Source: Pseudomonadales bacterium (GTDB taxonomy: Bacteria > Pseudomonadota > Gammaproteobacteria > Pseudomonadales > Azotimanducaceae). From it: a stretch of DNA of 32,957 nucleotides. Positions 15,572 through 24,310 of the stretch are shown piece by piece. Each line of letters opens with the position of its first letter. Position 1 is the first letter of the stretch. The position numbers and the translations under genes are program-made. The notes under the pieces are model-generated. The model ran no database searches and was not told the origin of the DNA. It saw only the letters and a list, made by a program, of their open reading frames with translations. The stretch lies in contig JALZVT010000080.1 of NCBI GenBank assembly GCA_023300545.1, positions 1-32,957 of the forward strand. Reading direction: 5' to 3'.

Positions 15572-16714
15572 CTAGAAGCCGAGTTGCGTCGCGTAACGAT
15601 CCCGGTGGTAAGCGCGATTGCCAAAGGTTGCCTCCAGCGCTCGAGCTCGCTTTAGGTAGAAACCCGCATCAAATTCGTCGGTCATGCCAATGCCACCGTG
15701 AATCTGGATCAGCTGATTCGACATCCTGTGCAGGCAATCCCCCACGCGGCATTTCGACAGCGAACTCATCTGCGCCACCGTATCCGCGTCGCCACCGGCA
15801 TCGAGGGTTTGCAGCGCACCTTCAGCACAGGAACGTGCCAGCTCAATAGACGAGAACAACTCAGCCGCGCGGTGGCCAAGTGCCTGAAACGAACCAATCA
15901 CCCGACCAAACTGCTCCCGGGTTTTCAGGTACTCAAGGGTCATATCAAACGCCTGGGATGAGGTGCCGATCATTTCAGCCCCTAAGCCTGCACGACCGCG
16001 ATCAAGCACCTGTTCCAGGAGTTCGAAGCCATCATCGACACGACCCAGAACCGCATCAGCCCCAAGCGTTACGGCGTCGAACGAGACGCTCGCATAACCC
16101 CGGTTATCCATGGTCGCAATCGCCTTCCGTGCCAAGCCAGCGCTACCAGCGGGCACGACAAACAGCGTAATACCCTTGGCGTCTCCAGCCGTTCCGGACG
16201 TTCGTGCAGCAACGACAAAGCTTGTTGCTGCCATACCTTCAAGCACAAAGGTTTTGTCGCCAGACAGGACGTAGCCGCCGTCTTTGGCCGTAGCCGCCAA
16301 GGCCACCTCTCGGGGTTCATGGCGAGGACCTTCATCAACCGCCAACGTCAAAATTTCGCTGCCATCAACCAGCCGAGGCAACAGAGCCTGTTGTTGGGCA
16401 TCGTTGCCACCCAACAGAATCGCGGAGGTTCCAACAAGACCAGAGGCAAGCAAAGGCGAGGCCGTGAGCTGCCGCCCCAGTTCTTCCAGGACAACGCCAA
16501 AGGTTAGAAAGCCAAGATCTGAACCGCCAAACGCTTCGGGCACCAAAATGCCGGTCCAGCCCATTTCCACCATCGACTGCCAGGTTTGCGGCTCAAACCG
16601 TTCAGCGTTATCGCTGTCACGCATCTTGCGAAACGCGCCGATCGGCGCCTGCTCGGTGGCCCAGGATTTTGCCTGGTCGCGGACCATAGATTGTTCTTCT
16701 GTGAGTGCTGCCAT
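15572..16714 (-). CDS. Acyl-CoA dehydrogenase family protein (second subunit of a pair)
   Basis: This 380-residue ACAD-family flavoprotein would introduce an alpha-beta double bond into an acyl-CoA. Family marks are the helical N-terminal domain, the beta-domain, TREQFGRVIGSFQALGHRAAE (265-285) and HGGIGMTDEFDAGFYLKRA (339-357). The usual FAD-contacting SEP.AGSD motif of the middle domain is degenerate (AVDEGPRHEP, about 125-134), which is typical of the second partner in two-gene ACADs of steroid and branched-acid pathways. Glu247 in AGLGAEMIG could serve as a catalytic base. It starts 8 bp after the stop of the partner gene, with a GGGGCGGA ribosome-binding region. Partnership is inferred from context. 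Confidence 0.92.
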   Translation of the reverse strand: MAALTEEQSMVRDQAKSWATEQAPIGAFRKMRDSDNAERFEPQTWQSMVEMGWTGILVPEAFGGSDLGFLTFGVVLEELGRQLTASPLLASGLVGTSAILLGGNDAQQQALLPRLVDGSEILTLAVDEGPRHEPREVALAATAKDGGYVLSGDKTFVLEGMAATSFVVAARTSGTAGDAKGITLFVVPAGSAGLARKAIATMDNRGYASVSFDAVTLGADAVLGRVDDGFELLEQVLDRGRAGLGAEMIGTSSQAFDMTLEYLKTREQFGRVIGSFQALGHRAAELFSSIELARSCAEGALQTLDAGGDADTVAQMSSLSKCRVGDCLHRMSNQLIQIHGGIGMTDEFDAGFYLKRARALEATFGNRAYHRDRYATQLGF

Positions 16715-16722
16715 GTCCGCCC

Positions 16723-17934
16723 CTACCCTTTCTGTGTCGTCTCGGGCAGGCCGAGAATGTTTTTGGAAATGATGTTCTTCTGCACTTCAGCCGAACCACC
16801 GTAAATTGAGATCGCCTTGCCCCAGAGCCACTGGCGCACATGCTCAAGCTCGTCTTCGGAAAACTTGTCGCCTTCCCAGCCAAGCCCCTGGCTACCCATT
16901 AACTCAAGCAGCAGCTCAGAGCGTGTTTGGGTCACATCAGTTGCTGAGTTTTTCAAAATAGACGCAGCCGCACTCACTTCGACGTTGCCACGAGCTTCCG
17001 CGGTGATACGACCAACCGTCAGGCTGTGCGCCTTCGCATCCATCAGATGATTCGCCAACCGAACCCGCAGGTCAGCGTCGGCTAATCGACCCTCGCTATC
17101 TTCACCCACATACCGTTTGGCAGTATCAGCCAGTGTTTCCTTGTCCGTATTGGCCTCGCGTGAACCTGAGGTCTGACTTTGACGCTCGTGCTGCAGCAAA
17201 CGCTTTACCACGCTCCAACCGTCATTGAGGTCACCCAGCAAATCCGCTTTGTCAGCGCGGGCGTCGTCGAAGAACGTCTCGCAGAAAGGCGAGGACCCAG
17301 AAATTAGCTTAATGGGCTTCGTAGACACACCTTCCTGGGCCATTGGCAGCATCACAAAGCTGATGCCGTCGCGTTTCTTGGCGTTGTTATCGGTTCTAAC
17401 AACCGCTCCGCACCACTGGGAGATATCAGCGCCGGAAGTCCAAATTTTGGAACCGTTCAGCACAAAAGCATCACCTTCGTCGGTCGCTTTGGTTGCAAGC
17501 GATGCAAGGTCAGAGCCCGCGTTGGGCTCAGACAAACCGAGACACCAGCGTACTTCGCCACTGGCAATGCCGGGCAGATGGCGCTCTTTCTGATCGTCAG
17601 TGCCGTACTCCAACACCGTCGGCCCAACCATGGTTGTGCCCATGCCAGTCAGCAAGGGAATGGGGTTAAATCCGCCAGCTTTGGCGATTTCCTGGCTGAT
17701 GACCTTGGCTTCGGGATGACTCAGACCACCACCGCCAAACTGGGTTGGCCATGTTGGCGCGCCCCAACCTTTGCCTGCGAGCAGCGCTCGCCAGGTCTGC
17801 AAATCGGCGCCGAGGCTCGTTTCCGTCTCACCCTCCATACCGAGAACCTTACCTTTCAAGCCCTCCGGCAGGTTGGCTGCTACCCACTTCCGAGTTGAAT
17901 CCCGGAACCCATCCAATTGCTGGTCTTGTGACAT
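16723..17934 (-). CDS. Acyl-CoA dehydrogenase family protein (first subunit of a pair)
   Basis: This 403-residue ACAD protein has the FAD/substrate motif CLGLSEPNAGSDLAS (131-145), KIWTSGA (163-169) and the C-terminal IYGGSAEVQKNIISKNILGLP (377-397). At the position where medium-chain enzymes have the catalytic Glu before GT/S, this protein has Gly379, so any base must lie elsewhere or in the partner subunit. It is the first gene of a two-gene unit and is divergent from the SDR gene across about 140 bp. Two adjacent, dissimilar ACADs of this size are known as alpha2-beta2 enzymes in mycobacterial and proteobacterial steroid side-chain breakdown; whether that applies here is inference. Confidence 0.93.
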   Translation of the reverse strand: MSQDQQLDGFRDSTRKWVAANLPEGLKGKVLGMEGETETSLGADLQTWRALLAGKGWGAPTWPTQFGGGGLSHPEAKVISQEIAKAGGFNPIPLLTGMGTTMVGPTVLEYGTDDQKERHLPGIASGEVRWCLGLSEPNAGSDLASLATKATDEGDAFVLNGSKIWTSGADISQWCGAVVRTDNNAKKRDGISFVMLPMAQEGVSTKPIKLISGSSPFCETFFDDARADKADLLGDLNDGWSVVKRLLQHERQSQTSGSREANTDKETLADTAKRYVGEDSEGRLADADLRVRLANHLMDAKAHSLTVGRITAEARGNVEVSAAASILKNSATDVTQTRSELLLELMGSQGLGWEGDKFSEDELEHVRQWLWGKAISIYGGSAEVQKNIISKNILGLPETTQKG

Positions 17935-18074
17935 TTGCGCCCTCTCTCACTAGCTAGTTTCTCACCCCCCAATCCTACCGCAGACCGGACCGCAGCTCAC
18001 AGACATATCAACGGATCTAACCTGATGAGGTATATTCCCGCCCCGGACAAAACAACACAGCAATCAGGGTCGTT

Positions 18075-18938
18075 ATGCACTTCAACAACAAGGTCGTTCT
18101 CGTCACCGGTGGCAGCCGCGGGCTGGGCGAGGCGTTCACCCGAGAACTCGCTCGAGCAGGCGCACGGGTTGCGATCAACAACACCGGCAGCGACAAATCC
18201 GCGGCACAACTCGCCGCAGAGATTGTCGCCACCGGCGGCCAAGCCTTTGCGGCCGTTGGCCGGGTCGAAGAGGCTGGAGATCTAGTCGGTCGAGTCATCG
18301 ACCACGCGGGTCAGCTCGACGCGGTTGTGCATAACGCGGGCTTTGTGAACGACAAAACTTTGCGCAAAATGACCAACGAGCAGTGGGATTCGGTGCTGGA
18401 TGTGCACCTTAAAAGTTCCTGGCAGCTCGCCCAGGCTGCCTGGCCGCATTTTGCGGCTGCTGGCGCCGGCCGGTTGGTGTTGCTGTCCTCTGCAGCGGGC
18501 CTCTACGGCAACTTCGGCCAAGCGAATTACGCCGCGGCAAAAATGGGCATGTACGGCCTCAGTCAAACCATTGCCCAAGAAGGCGCCAGTGAAAACATCA
18601 CCTGCAACTGTGTTGCACCCTTTGGCGCCACAACCATGAACAGCGCCAACCTCCCCGATGAGCTCAAGGCTGTTATTAAGCCCAGCTATATAGCACCGCT
18701 TATCGGCTATCTAGCTCACCGCGACTGCACCGAAACCGGCAGCCTGTTTGAGGCATCGGGTGGTGCCTTCAAAAAAGTTCGCTGGGAACGCAGCAAAGGC
18801 TTGCGGCTAGACCGAGACAAACCGATGAGCCTTGCAGACGTCGCTGCAGGTTGGGAGAAGCTGGTGGACTTCAGCGAGTCTGAACACCCCGCCAACATGC
18901 GCGAGGCGCTTAGAGGTTTGTATGAAGAATCCGCATAG
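18075..18938 (+). CDS. Short-chain dehydrogenase similar to the 3-hydroxyacyl-CoA dehydrogenase domain of MFE-2/HSD17B4
   Basis: This 287-residue SDR has the NAD-binding TGGSRGLG (11-18), HNAG (86-89) and the catalytic set Ser139, Tyr152 and Lys156. Beyond the Rossmann core, VHLKSSW (110-116), VAPFGATTM and the tail VRWERSKGLRL match the D-3-hydroxyacyl-CoA dehydrogenase domain of peroxisomal multifunctional enzyme 2. Relatives in bacteria often lack the fused hydratase and sterol-carrier domains, as here. It would oxidise a 3-hydroxyacyl-CoA, following the steps made by ACAD and crotonase proteins. The start ATG has AGGG 5 nt upstream. Its last 17 bp overlap the following lipoprotein gene. 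Confidence 0.93.
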   Translation: MHFNNKVVLVTGGSRGLGEAFTRELARAGARVAINNTGSDKSAAQLAAEIVATGGQAFAAVGRVEEAGDLVGRVIDHAGQLDAVVHNAGFVNDKTLRKMTNEQWDSVLDVHLKSSWQLAQAAWPHFAAAGAGRLVLLSSAAGLYGNFGQANYAAAKMGMYGLSQTIAQEGASENITCNCVAPFGATTMNSANLPDELKAVIKPSYIAPLIGYLAHRDCTETGSLFEASGGAFKKVRWERSKGLRLDRDKPMSLADVAAGWEKLVDFSESEHPANMREALRGLYEESA

Positions 18939-20175
18939 TCGACTACTACTAGTCGCTGCACTGCTGGCCACAGCCGGTTGCACGAGCTCCCAACCCATCA
19001 ATGACGCGAATAGCATAGCCAATTCACCCACTCTTGAGCTTGCCGTTAACGTTGAAGAAGATCGCATTGAGCAGGCACTCATCGCTTTGGGCGGCACCGC
19101 TACCGCGATTACTCAAGATCTAATCTTCGCGCCACTCGCAGGCCCGGCAATCGATAACCCCACAAGCGATCAGCAGGTGCGTTTGCTCGACGCCGCTCAA
19201 CAAGCCGGTGAAACCCTCTGGCGCGACGCCACTCGCAGGGCACAACAAGCTTTGTTTAAGCCTCCCCAAGCACTCGATGACAGACCGCTGTATTGGCGAC
19301 GTCTACTAGAGAAACGAGAATTCAGAAAGCAGTGTAGCGCCGCTGCTTTTTGCACTGCGCTCTTGCACCGGTTTGAACGCGCGTCACGCGGCGCAACCAA
19401 TCTACGCTTCAACGCATCAGCCGATCTACGCATTCTGATATCGGGGTTTGATCCCTTTGGGCTCGACAGCCATCTCGATCAAAGCAACCCATCGGGTGCA
19501 GCAGCCCTGACTTTGGACGGCCGACTGCTATCAGCAAACGGCACTACCGCTGAAGTGCAAACTGTGCTTTTTCCTGTGCGCTTTGCTGACTTTGATAACG
19601 GCATGGTAGAAGACATCTTTACACCCTTTGTCATTGACCCCGCCAGCGATCAAGCGCCGGACATGCTCATTACAATCAGCATGGGCCGCCGTGATTTTGA
19701 TCTTGAACGGTTCCCCGGACGTCGCCGGTCGGCACAGGCGCCGGACAACTCACGCATAACAACGGGTGCCAGCTCGGCAAACCCACTGGTGCCTCTGCTG
19801 AATCAACAACCATTGAACGGACCAGAATTTGTCGAATTTTCGCTGCCAACCGCGGCACTGCGCTCAGTGCAAACGCCCTATCGGGTCAACGACAATCGCA
19901 ATGTCGACACCCTCGAGAATGGTCAGTTCGCCGCCCAGTCGCTTGGCCAGCTTAGGGAGGACGTCTCAGTCAGTGGCTCGGGTGGCGGCTATCTAAGCAA
20001 CGAAATCTCGTATCGCACCGTTCGGCTGGTGCAACTGCACAACGCAGATATTGCTGTCGGGCACATTCATACGCCGCGTATCGAGGCATTTGACCAGACC
20101 GCTATTATTGCCATAGCCAGTCAAATTCAGTCCATGTTACGGGCGGCAATTGGCGCTCCAAAGTCTGCCGAGTGA
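18922..20175 (+). CDS. Lipoprotein with pyroglutamyl peptidase (C15)-like domain, catalytic Cys replaced by Ser
   Basis: This 417-residue protein begins with a lipoprotein signal ending in LLATAGC (Cys20). The start ATG at 18922 has AGAGG 5 nt upstream and lies inside the end of the SDR gene. Residues about 170-405 resemble pyroglutamyl-peptidase I: ILISGFDPFG (171-180), SNPSGAAAL, SMGRRDFDLERF with Glu262, YLSNEISY, and GHIHTPR with His383. The family catalytic residues are Glu, Cys and His; here the Cys position is Ser359, while the Ser-to-His distance of 24 residues equals the Cys144-to-His168 distance of the Bacillus enzyme. There is an insertion of about 30 residues between Glu and Ser. 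Residues 21-169 have no recognised fold. It may be a serine variant of the peptidase or an inactive binding protein. It ends inside the convergent antiporter gene (49-bp overlap). Confidence 0.82.
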   Translation: MKNPHSRLLLVAALLATAGCTSSQPINDANSIANSPTLELAVNVEEDRIEQALIALGGTATAITQDLIFAPLAGPAIDNPTSDQQVRLLDAAQQAGETLWRDATRRAQQALFKPPQALDDRPLYWRRLLEKREFRKQCSAAAFCTALLHRFERASRGATNLRFNASADLRILISGFDPFGLDSHLDQSNPSGAAALTLDGRLLSANGTTAEVQTVLFPVRFADFDNGMVEDIFTPFVIDPASDQAPDMLITISMGRRDFDLERFPGRRRSAQAPDNSRITTGASSANPLVPLLNQQPLNGPEFVEFSLPTAALRSVQTPYRVNDNRNVDTLENGQFAAQSLGQLREDVSVSGSGGGYLSNEISYRTVRLVQLHNADIAVGHIHTPRIEAFDQTAIIAIASQIQSMLRAAIGAPKSAE

Positions 20176-21536
20176 GGCGCTCGTAAGCGCGGCCAACCGA
20201 GTGCGATAGCGACCAGCCCAGATAACAATATCAACATTGGATACCAGCAGTAGGCCGTAATCACGAGCGGTGATACCCCGGCCAGAGCCGAGGTGGTGAG
20301 CATCTGCCCACCATAGGGAATGAGCCCCTGAAACCCACAGGAGAAGATGTCGAGCAACCCAGCTGTGCGCCTGGGGTCGACATCAAACTCTTCACTCAAT
20401 TCTCTCGCGACGGGGCCGGCGGTCACAATCGCAATCGTATTGTTTGCCACAGAGATGTCGAGCAAGCTGGCAAGGGCCGCGATGCGAAACTCCGCTTGGC
20501 GCCGAGTGCTGATGCTGCGGGTGAGACGGTTCAACAACCAGGCAATGCCGCCATAGGCGCGCATCAAACCCACAAGCCCGCCAACAACAAGTGCGATTAC
20601 CGCAAGATTTTGCATCCAGCCAATGCCCTGCTGAATACTGCCGAGCATACCCATTACGTCAAATGCCCCAGTTCCCAGCCCAACCAAACCCGCAGCAGCA
20701 ATCCCAATTCCCAGTACGGCCAACACATTCATTCCCGTTAGCGCCACGGCGATGATCAGCAGATAAGGCACCACCAAAACAAAGCGGTAACTGTCAGCCG
20801 GAATGGCTGGCGGTTCACCAAATTCGACAAATAGCAGCGCGACAAAGGTGAGCGCCACGGCGGGCAATGTAATGAGCAGATTGACGCGAAACTTGTCCGT
20901 CATTTTCACGCCCTGGGTGCGCGTGGCCGCAATGGTGGTGTCAGAGATGAACGACAGGTTATCCCCAAACATTGCACCACCAATCACAATACCCAGCGCC
21001 ATCGGCACCGGAATGCCAATACTTTCGGCAAGCCCGATACCTATGGGTGCAATCGCCGTGATGGTGCCCATAGAGGTGCCCATCGCAAACGAGATGACAC
21101 AGGAAATCAGAAACAAACCCGGCAGTAAAAGCTGCTCGGGCACAAAGGCGAGTCCCAGGTTGACCGTTGCGTCTCGAGCGCCGATATCGATGGTGAGCGA
21201 GTAAAAAGCGCCAGCCAGTAAAAATACCATCACCATCAAAATGATGGTGCGGTTGCCGCTGTTGCTACAGAACAGATCTACCTTTTGCGTCAGTGAAAGC
21301 GTGCTGCCGCCGGGGTTAAGAATGAGCGCGTAGCCCACCGTAATCATGAACGCCGTGAGCGTTGGCATCGCCGTGAAGTCTTCGTTGATCAGCCCTGACG
21401 ACACAACCAACAACAAAAAGACGACGATCGGCGACAAGCCCCAGCCACTGGGGGTCGCAAACTGGTTCGAGGCCAACGCCGCGTCTTCAACGCCCGCTGA
21501 TGAGTGCGATTGAAGGGATTGATTAATGTCAGTCAT
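20127..21536 (-). CDS. nhaC: NhaC-family Na+/H+ antiporter
   Basis: This 469-residue inner-membrane protein has 10-12 predicted helices and NhaC-family features. These include the Gly/Thr-rich FAMGTSMGTITAIAPIGIG segment, GGAMFGDNLSFISDTTIAA with its conserved Asp residues, and the C-terminal SVANNTIAIVTAGP and IPYGGQML. It would exchange sodium (or another cation or organic anion) for protons, which suits a saline habitat. The start ATG lies directly after GAGGG with almost no spacing, which is unusual. It is divergent from the nitrilase gene with only 6-48 bp between them, depending on the nitrilase start, and its 3' end overlaps the lipoprotein gene tail-to-tail. Confidence 0.92.
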   Translation of the reverse strand: MTDINQSLQSHSSAGVEDAALASNQFATPSGWGLSPIVVFLLLVVSSGLINEDFTAMPTLTAFMITVGYALILNPGGSTLSLTQKVDLFCSNSGNRTIILMVMVFLLAGAFYSLTIDIGARDATVNLGLAFVPEQLLLPGLFLISCVISFAMGTSMGTITAIAPIGIGLAESIGIPVPMALGIVIGGAMFGDNLSFISDTTIAATRTQGVKMTDKFRVNLLITLPAVALTFVALLFVEFGEPPAIPADSYRFVLVVPYLLIIAVALTGMNVLAVLGIGIAAAGLVGLGTGAFDVMGMLGSIQQGIGWMQNLAVIALVVGGLVGLMRAYGGIAWLLNRLTRSISTRRQAEFRIAALASLLDISVANNTIAIVTAGPVARELSEEFDVDPRRTAGLLDIFSCGFQGLIPYGGQMLTTSALAGVSPLVITAYCWYPMLILLSGLVAIALGWPRLRAPHSADFGAPIAARNMD

Positions 21537-21584
21537 CCCTCAATGGTAAGCTTTAACCACCAAAAAAGTATCTCGGATTCGCCA

Positions 21585-22598
21585 ATGCAAATTATCGAAG
21601 CCCCCTCTCCAAGCGGTTCATCACACGCGACCGAACCTGAGTCGGCTGACCAACTAAAGGTTGGCCTCGCCCAGATGGCGCCCGTTTGGCTCCACCGTGC
21701 CGCAAGCCTTACCAAAGTGGCGACGGCGATGGAATTGGCAGCGTCTGAAGGTTGCCAGTTAGTGACCTTTGGCGAAGCGCTGGTTCCGGGCTATCCCTTC
21801 TGGGTCGACCCCACCCAGGGCGCGCATTTCAATAACAGCGCGCAAAAAGACATGTTTGCGCTCTATCTCGACCAGGGGGTCGACCTCGATCGCGGCGATC
21901 TCGATGGCATCGCGGCTCTCGCTGGCAAACTGGGCATCGCGGTTTATCTCGGCATCATGGAACGGGCGGCTGATCGTGGCGGACATAGCCTGTATTGCTC
22001 ACTGGTCTACATCTCAGCACAGGGTGTAATCGCCTCGAGCCATCGAAAATTACAGCCGACCTATGAAGAACGCCTAGTCTGGGCTCAGGGTGACGGTCAC
22101 GGCCTGGTTACCCATCCACTGGCAGCCTTTACCCTGGGCGGACTCAATTGCTGGGAAAACTGGATGCCCATGGCCCGCAGCGCCATGTATGGCCTCGGTA
22201 CCGATCTGCACGTTAGTGTCTGGCCCGGCGGCATGCACAACACCCCCGACATCAGCCGTTTTATTGCGCTCGAATCGCGCAGCTATGTCATTGCCTGCTC
22301 AGGCGTCATGAAAGCCGCAGACATTCCGACAGATGTGCCTTTACGGGATGAAATTATCGCCAACAGTGGCGAATGGCTGGCCAATGGCGGCAGCACTATT
22401 GTAGGCCCAGACGGCATAGCGCTCATCGAACCGGTTGCTGAACAAGAGGCCTTGCTCACCGCTGTCATAGACCACGCCCAGGTCCGCCGGGAGCGCCACA
22501 ACTTTGATCCGTCGGGTCATTACTCGCGACCCGATGTGTTGCAACTGCAGGTTGATCGACGGCGCCAGCGGACCATCAAAACCATTGATGAACGCTAA
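21585..22598 (+). CDS. Nitrilase (carbon-nitrogen hydrolase superfamily, nitrilase branch)
   Basis: This 337-residue enzyme has the complete Glu-Lys-Cys set: Glu64 in TFGEALVPGYPFW, Lys155 in HRKLQPTYEERLVW and Cys189 in NCWENWMPMARSAMYG. The CWEN-MP surroundings and VSVWPGGM are typical of true nitrilases that convert an organic nitrile to the carboxylic acid and ammonia, not of amidases. Length fits the family. The start is uncertain: the ATG at 21585 gives a family-like N-terminus, while in-frame starts at 21543 and 21504 are possible; none has a clear ribosome-binding site. The stop overlaps the convergent FG-GAP gene by 4 bp. Neighbours do not identify the nitrile. Confidence 0.93.
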   Translation: MQIIEAPSPSGSSHATEPESADQLKVGLAQMAPVWLHRAASLTKVATAMELAASEGCQLVTFGEALVPGYPFWVDPTQGAHFNNSAQKDMFALYLDQGVDLDRGDLDGIAALAGKLGIAVYLGIMERAADRGGHSLYCSLVYISAQGVIASSHRKLQPTYEERLVWAQGDGHGLVTHPLAAFTLGGLNCWENWMPMARSAMYGLGTDLHVSVWPGGMHNTPDISRFIALESRSYVIACSGVMKAADIPTDVPLRDEIIANSGEWLANGGSTIVGPDGIALIEPVAEQEALLTAVIDHAQVRRERHNFDPSGHYSRPDVLQLQVDRRRQRTIKTIDER

Positions 22599-24172
22599 TC
22601 ATCCGATTCAAAACGCACCGCGTGAATGCGCGGCTGGCGTTTTTCTGCTTTGTCGGCATCAAACACCACCAACAGATCATCATCAGCATCGCCGTCCAAG
22701 TTAACCGCACTGACACTACCTTCACCTTCAGGTAGCTCTACTTCAACCGTCACCGAATTTCGGGCAAACAGACGCTTCGAGTTATCGCCATAAAACACCT
22801 TGAGTTCACTGTCACCATTCTGCACCAGCAGGTCTTTCAGACCATCACCATTGACATCACCGGCTAACACCGCGGGCACAAAGATATCGCCATTACCAAT
22901 GTCGAGCCTCGCTGTGACCTTGCGGGTAAGTGCTGGTTTTTCCGGATAGCGGCCATCCTGCATGGTGTAAATGGCCAACTGCAGGTTCGCCGTTCTCGAC
23001 AGCAAACCGCGAATAATGCTGCCGATGCCTAAGTCGAATGAGGTCACCATCATTTCAAGCGTGCCGTCGCCATTGAGATCAAGCCGCTCGGCATCAATTT
23101 GAATACCACCTGACCCAACCACTGAACTCGGGGTCGCCTCGAAGCTTAACTGGCCTTTCGCATCAAGTAGCCCGCGGTGAATCTCATAGCGGGTTTCTTT
23201 GCCAAACAGGCCTTCGCCAGTGACCGAATAGATCACCATCTCGGGCAGCCCATCCCCATCAAGGTCTTCGATGGCATCGAGCAACACCTGCCGCCCGGTC
23301 GGATTATCGGCGTCGTCGCCAACCGACAATGAGAAGAAGGCATCTGATTCAATATTGGGTGTCACCGCCATGCGTACCGGTGTGGTCGAAAAAACGGCAG
23401 CCTCATTTTGGTAATACACCTGCAACGCATCACCTTCCCAAAACGCAACATCGAGTTGACCGTCTTGATTATGGTCAAACACATAGGGCGTATTCGCCGT
23501 GAAGTTCACATAGCGCGCAGTGCCCACGTTCATCAATGGCCGGGGTCCAAACAGCTGAGGCTCGGAAAACGTACCATCCGCTTTGGCGGCCGAAAACCGC
23601 CAGCCGTCAAAATCGGGTACCAGCAGATCGTCGAGATCATCACCGGTTAGCTCCCGCGCGAAGTCGATTTCAGCATCCAGTTCAACCGCGTTGGCGCGAT
23701 AGATAGAGGGCAGTTCAAATAATGGTTGAAACGCGCTCGCGACTGAGTTCAGACGACTCAGCGTATCGCCGCCGTAAGCCAGAAATTGAGGTGACTCCGC
23801 TGCGGCCACTAACTGCAACAGTGTCACCTCGCTAGCCAGCGTTTGGCTGATGCGTTGCTGCCAACCGTTATCCGTCAACAAATAGGTAGACAGTGCACGC
23901 GCACGCTGGTCTTTGTGATCTGTACCCACGACATACAGCTCAAACGGAAGTTGCCCCGAGCCGGTCTTGTCCTCATCCGTGGCGTAGACCAGTTGCACCC
24001 CAGCAAAATTCACCGCATGGGTGCTCATATCAATCTCGAGAGCGTCTACAGCTAGCGTCAAACCGGCTCCCCAAACCGGCGTTATCGACAGCAGGCCGAA
24101 TGCAGCCACACACCCAAGACGCCCACCAGCCAGCCAGCAGCGATCCAACAATAATCTATACGGTTCCAACAA
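22595..24172 (-). CDS. Exported FG-GAP/VCBS-repeat protein
   Basis: This 525-residue protein has a long signal-like N-terminus (hydrophobic about 18-36, ending VWGAG). It then carries several Asp-rich FG-GAP/VCBS repeats with calcium-binding loops: DHNQDGQLD, DLDGDGLPE, DLNGDGTLE, DVNGDGLKD and a weaker NLDGDADDD. These repeats form integrin-alpha-like beta-propellers that bind ligands or carbohydrate. The start is TTG at 24172, supported by AAGGA 6 nt upstream; no ATG is available at the right place. It is convergent with the nitrilase gene (4-bp overlap of stops). A periplasmic or surface role is inferred; the ligand is unknown. Confidence 0.85.
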   Translation of the reverse strand: MLEPYRLLLDRCWLAGGRLGCVAAFGLLSITPVWGAGLTLAVDALEIDMSTHAVNFAGVQLVYATDEDKTGSGQLPFELYVVGTDHKDQRARALSTYLLTDNGWQQRISQTLASEVTLLQLVAAAESPQFLAYGGDTLSRLNSVASAFQPLFELPSIYRANAVELDAEIDFARELTGDDLDDLLVPDFDGWRFSAAKADGTFSEPQLFGPRPLMNVGTARYVNFTANTPYVFDHNQDGQLDVAFWEGDALQVYYQNEAAVFSTTPVRMAVTPNIESDAFFSLSVGDDADNPTGRQVLLDAIEDLDGDGLPEMVIYSVTGEGLFGKETRYEIHRGLLDAKGQLSFEATPSSVVGSGGIQIDAERLDLNGDGTLEMMVTSFDLGIGSIIRGLLSRTANLQLAIYTMQDGRYPEKPALTRKVTARLDIGNGDIFVPAVLAGDVNGDGLKDLLVQNGDSELKVFYGDNSKRLFARNSVTVEVELPEGEGSVSAVNLDGDADDDLLVVFDADKAEKRQPRIHAVRFESDD

Positions 24173-24310
24173 TAGGCATCCTTCTGCGCAGTACCAACCA
24201 CAACTCTCGAACGAGAAGTATGACCACAGTTTGCCCGATCAACCTTAAGGAATGCTGAAAGGTGAGCCGGATTGTATGATATGTCTAAAGCTCAGACTCA
24301 ACAGGTAAGC

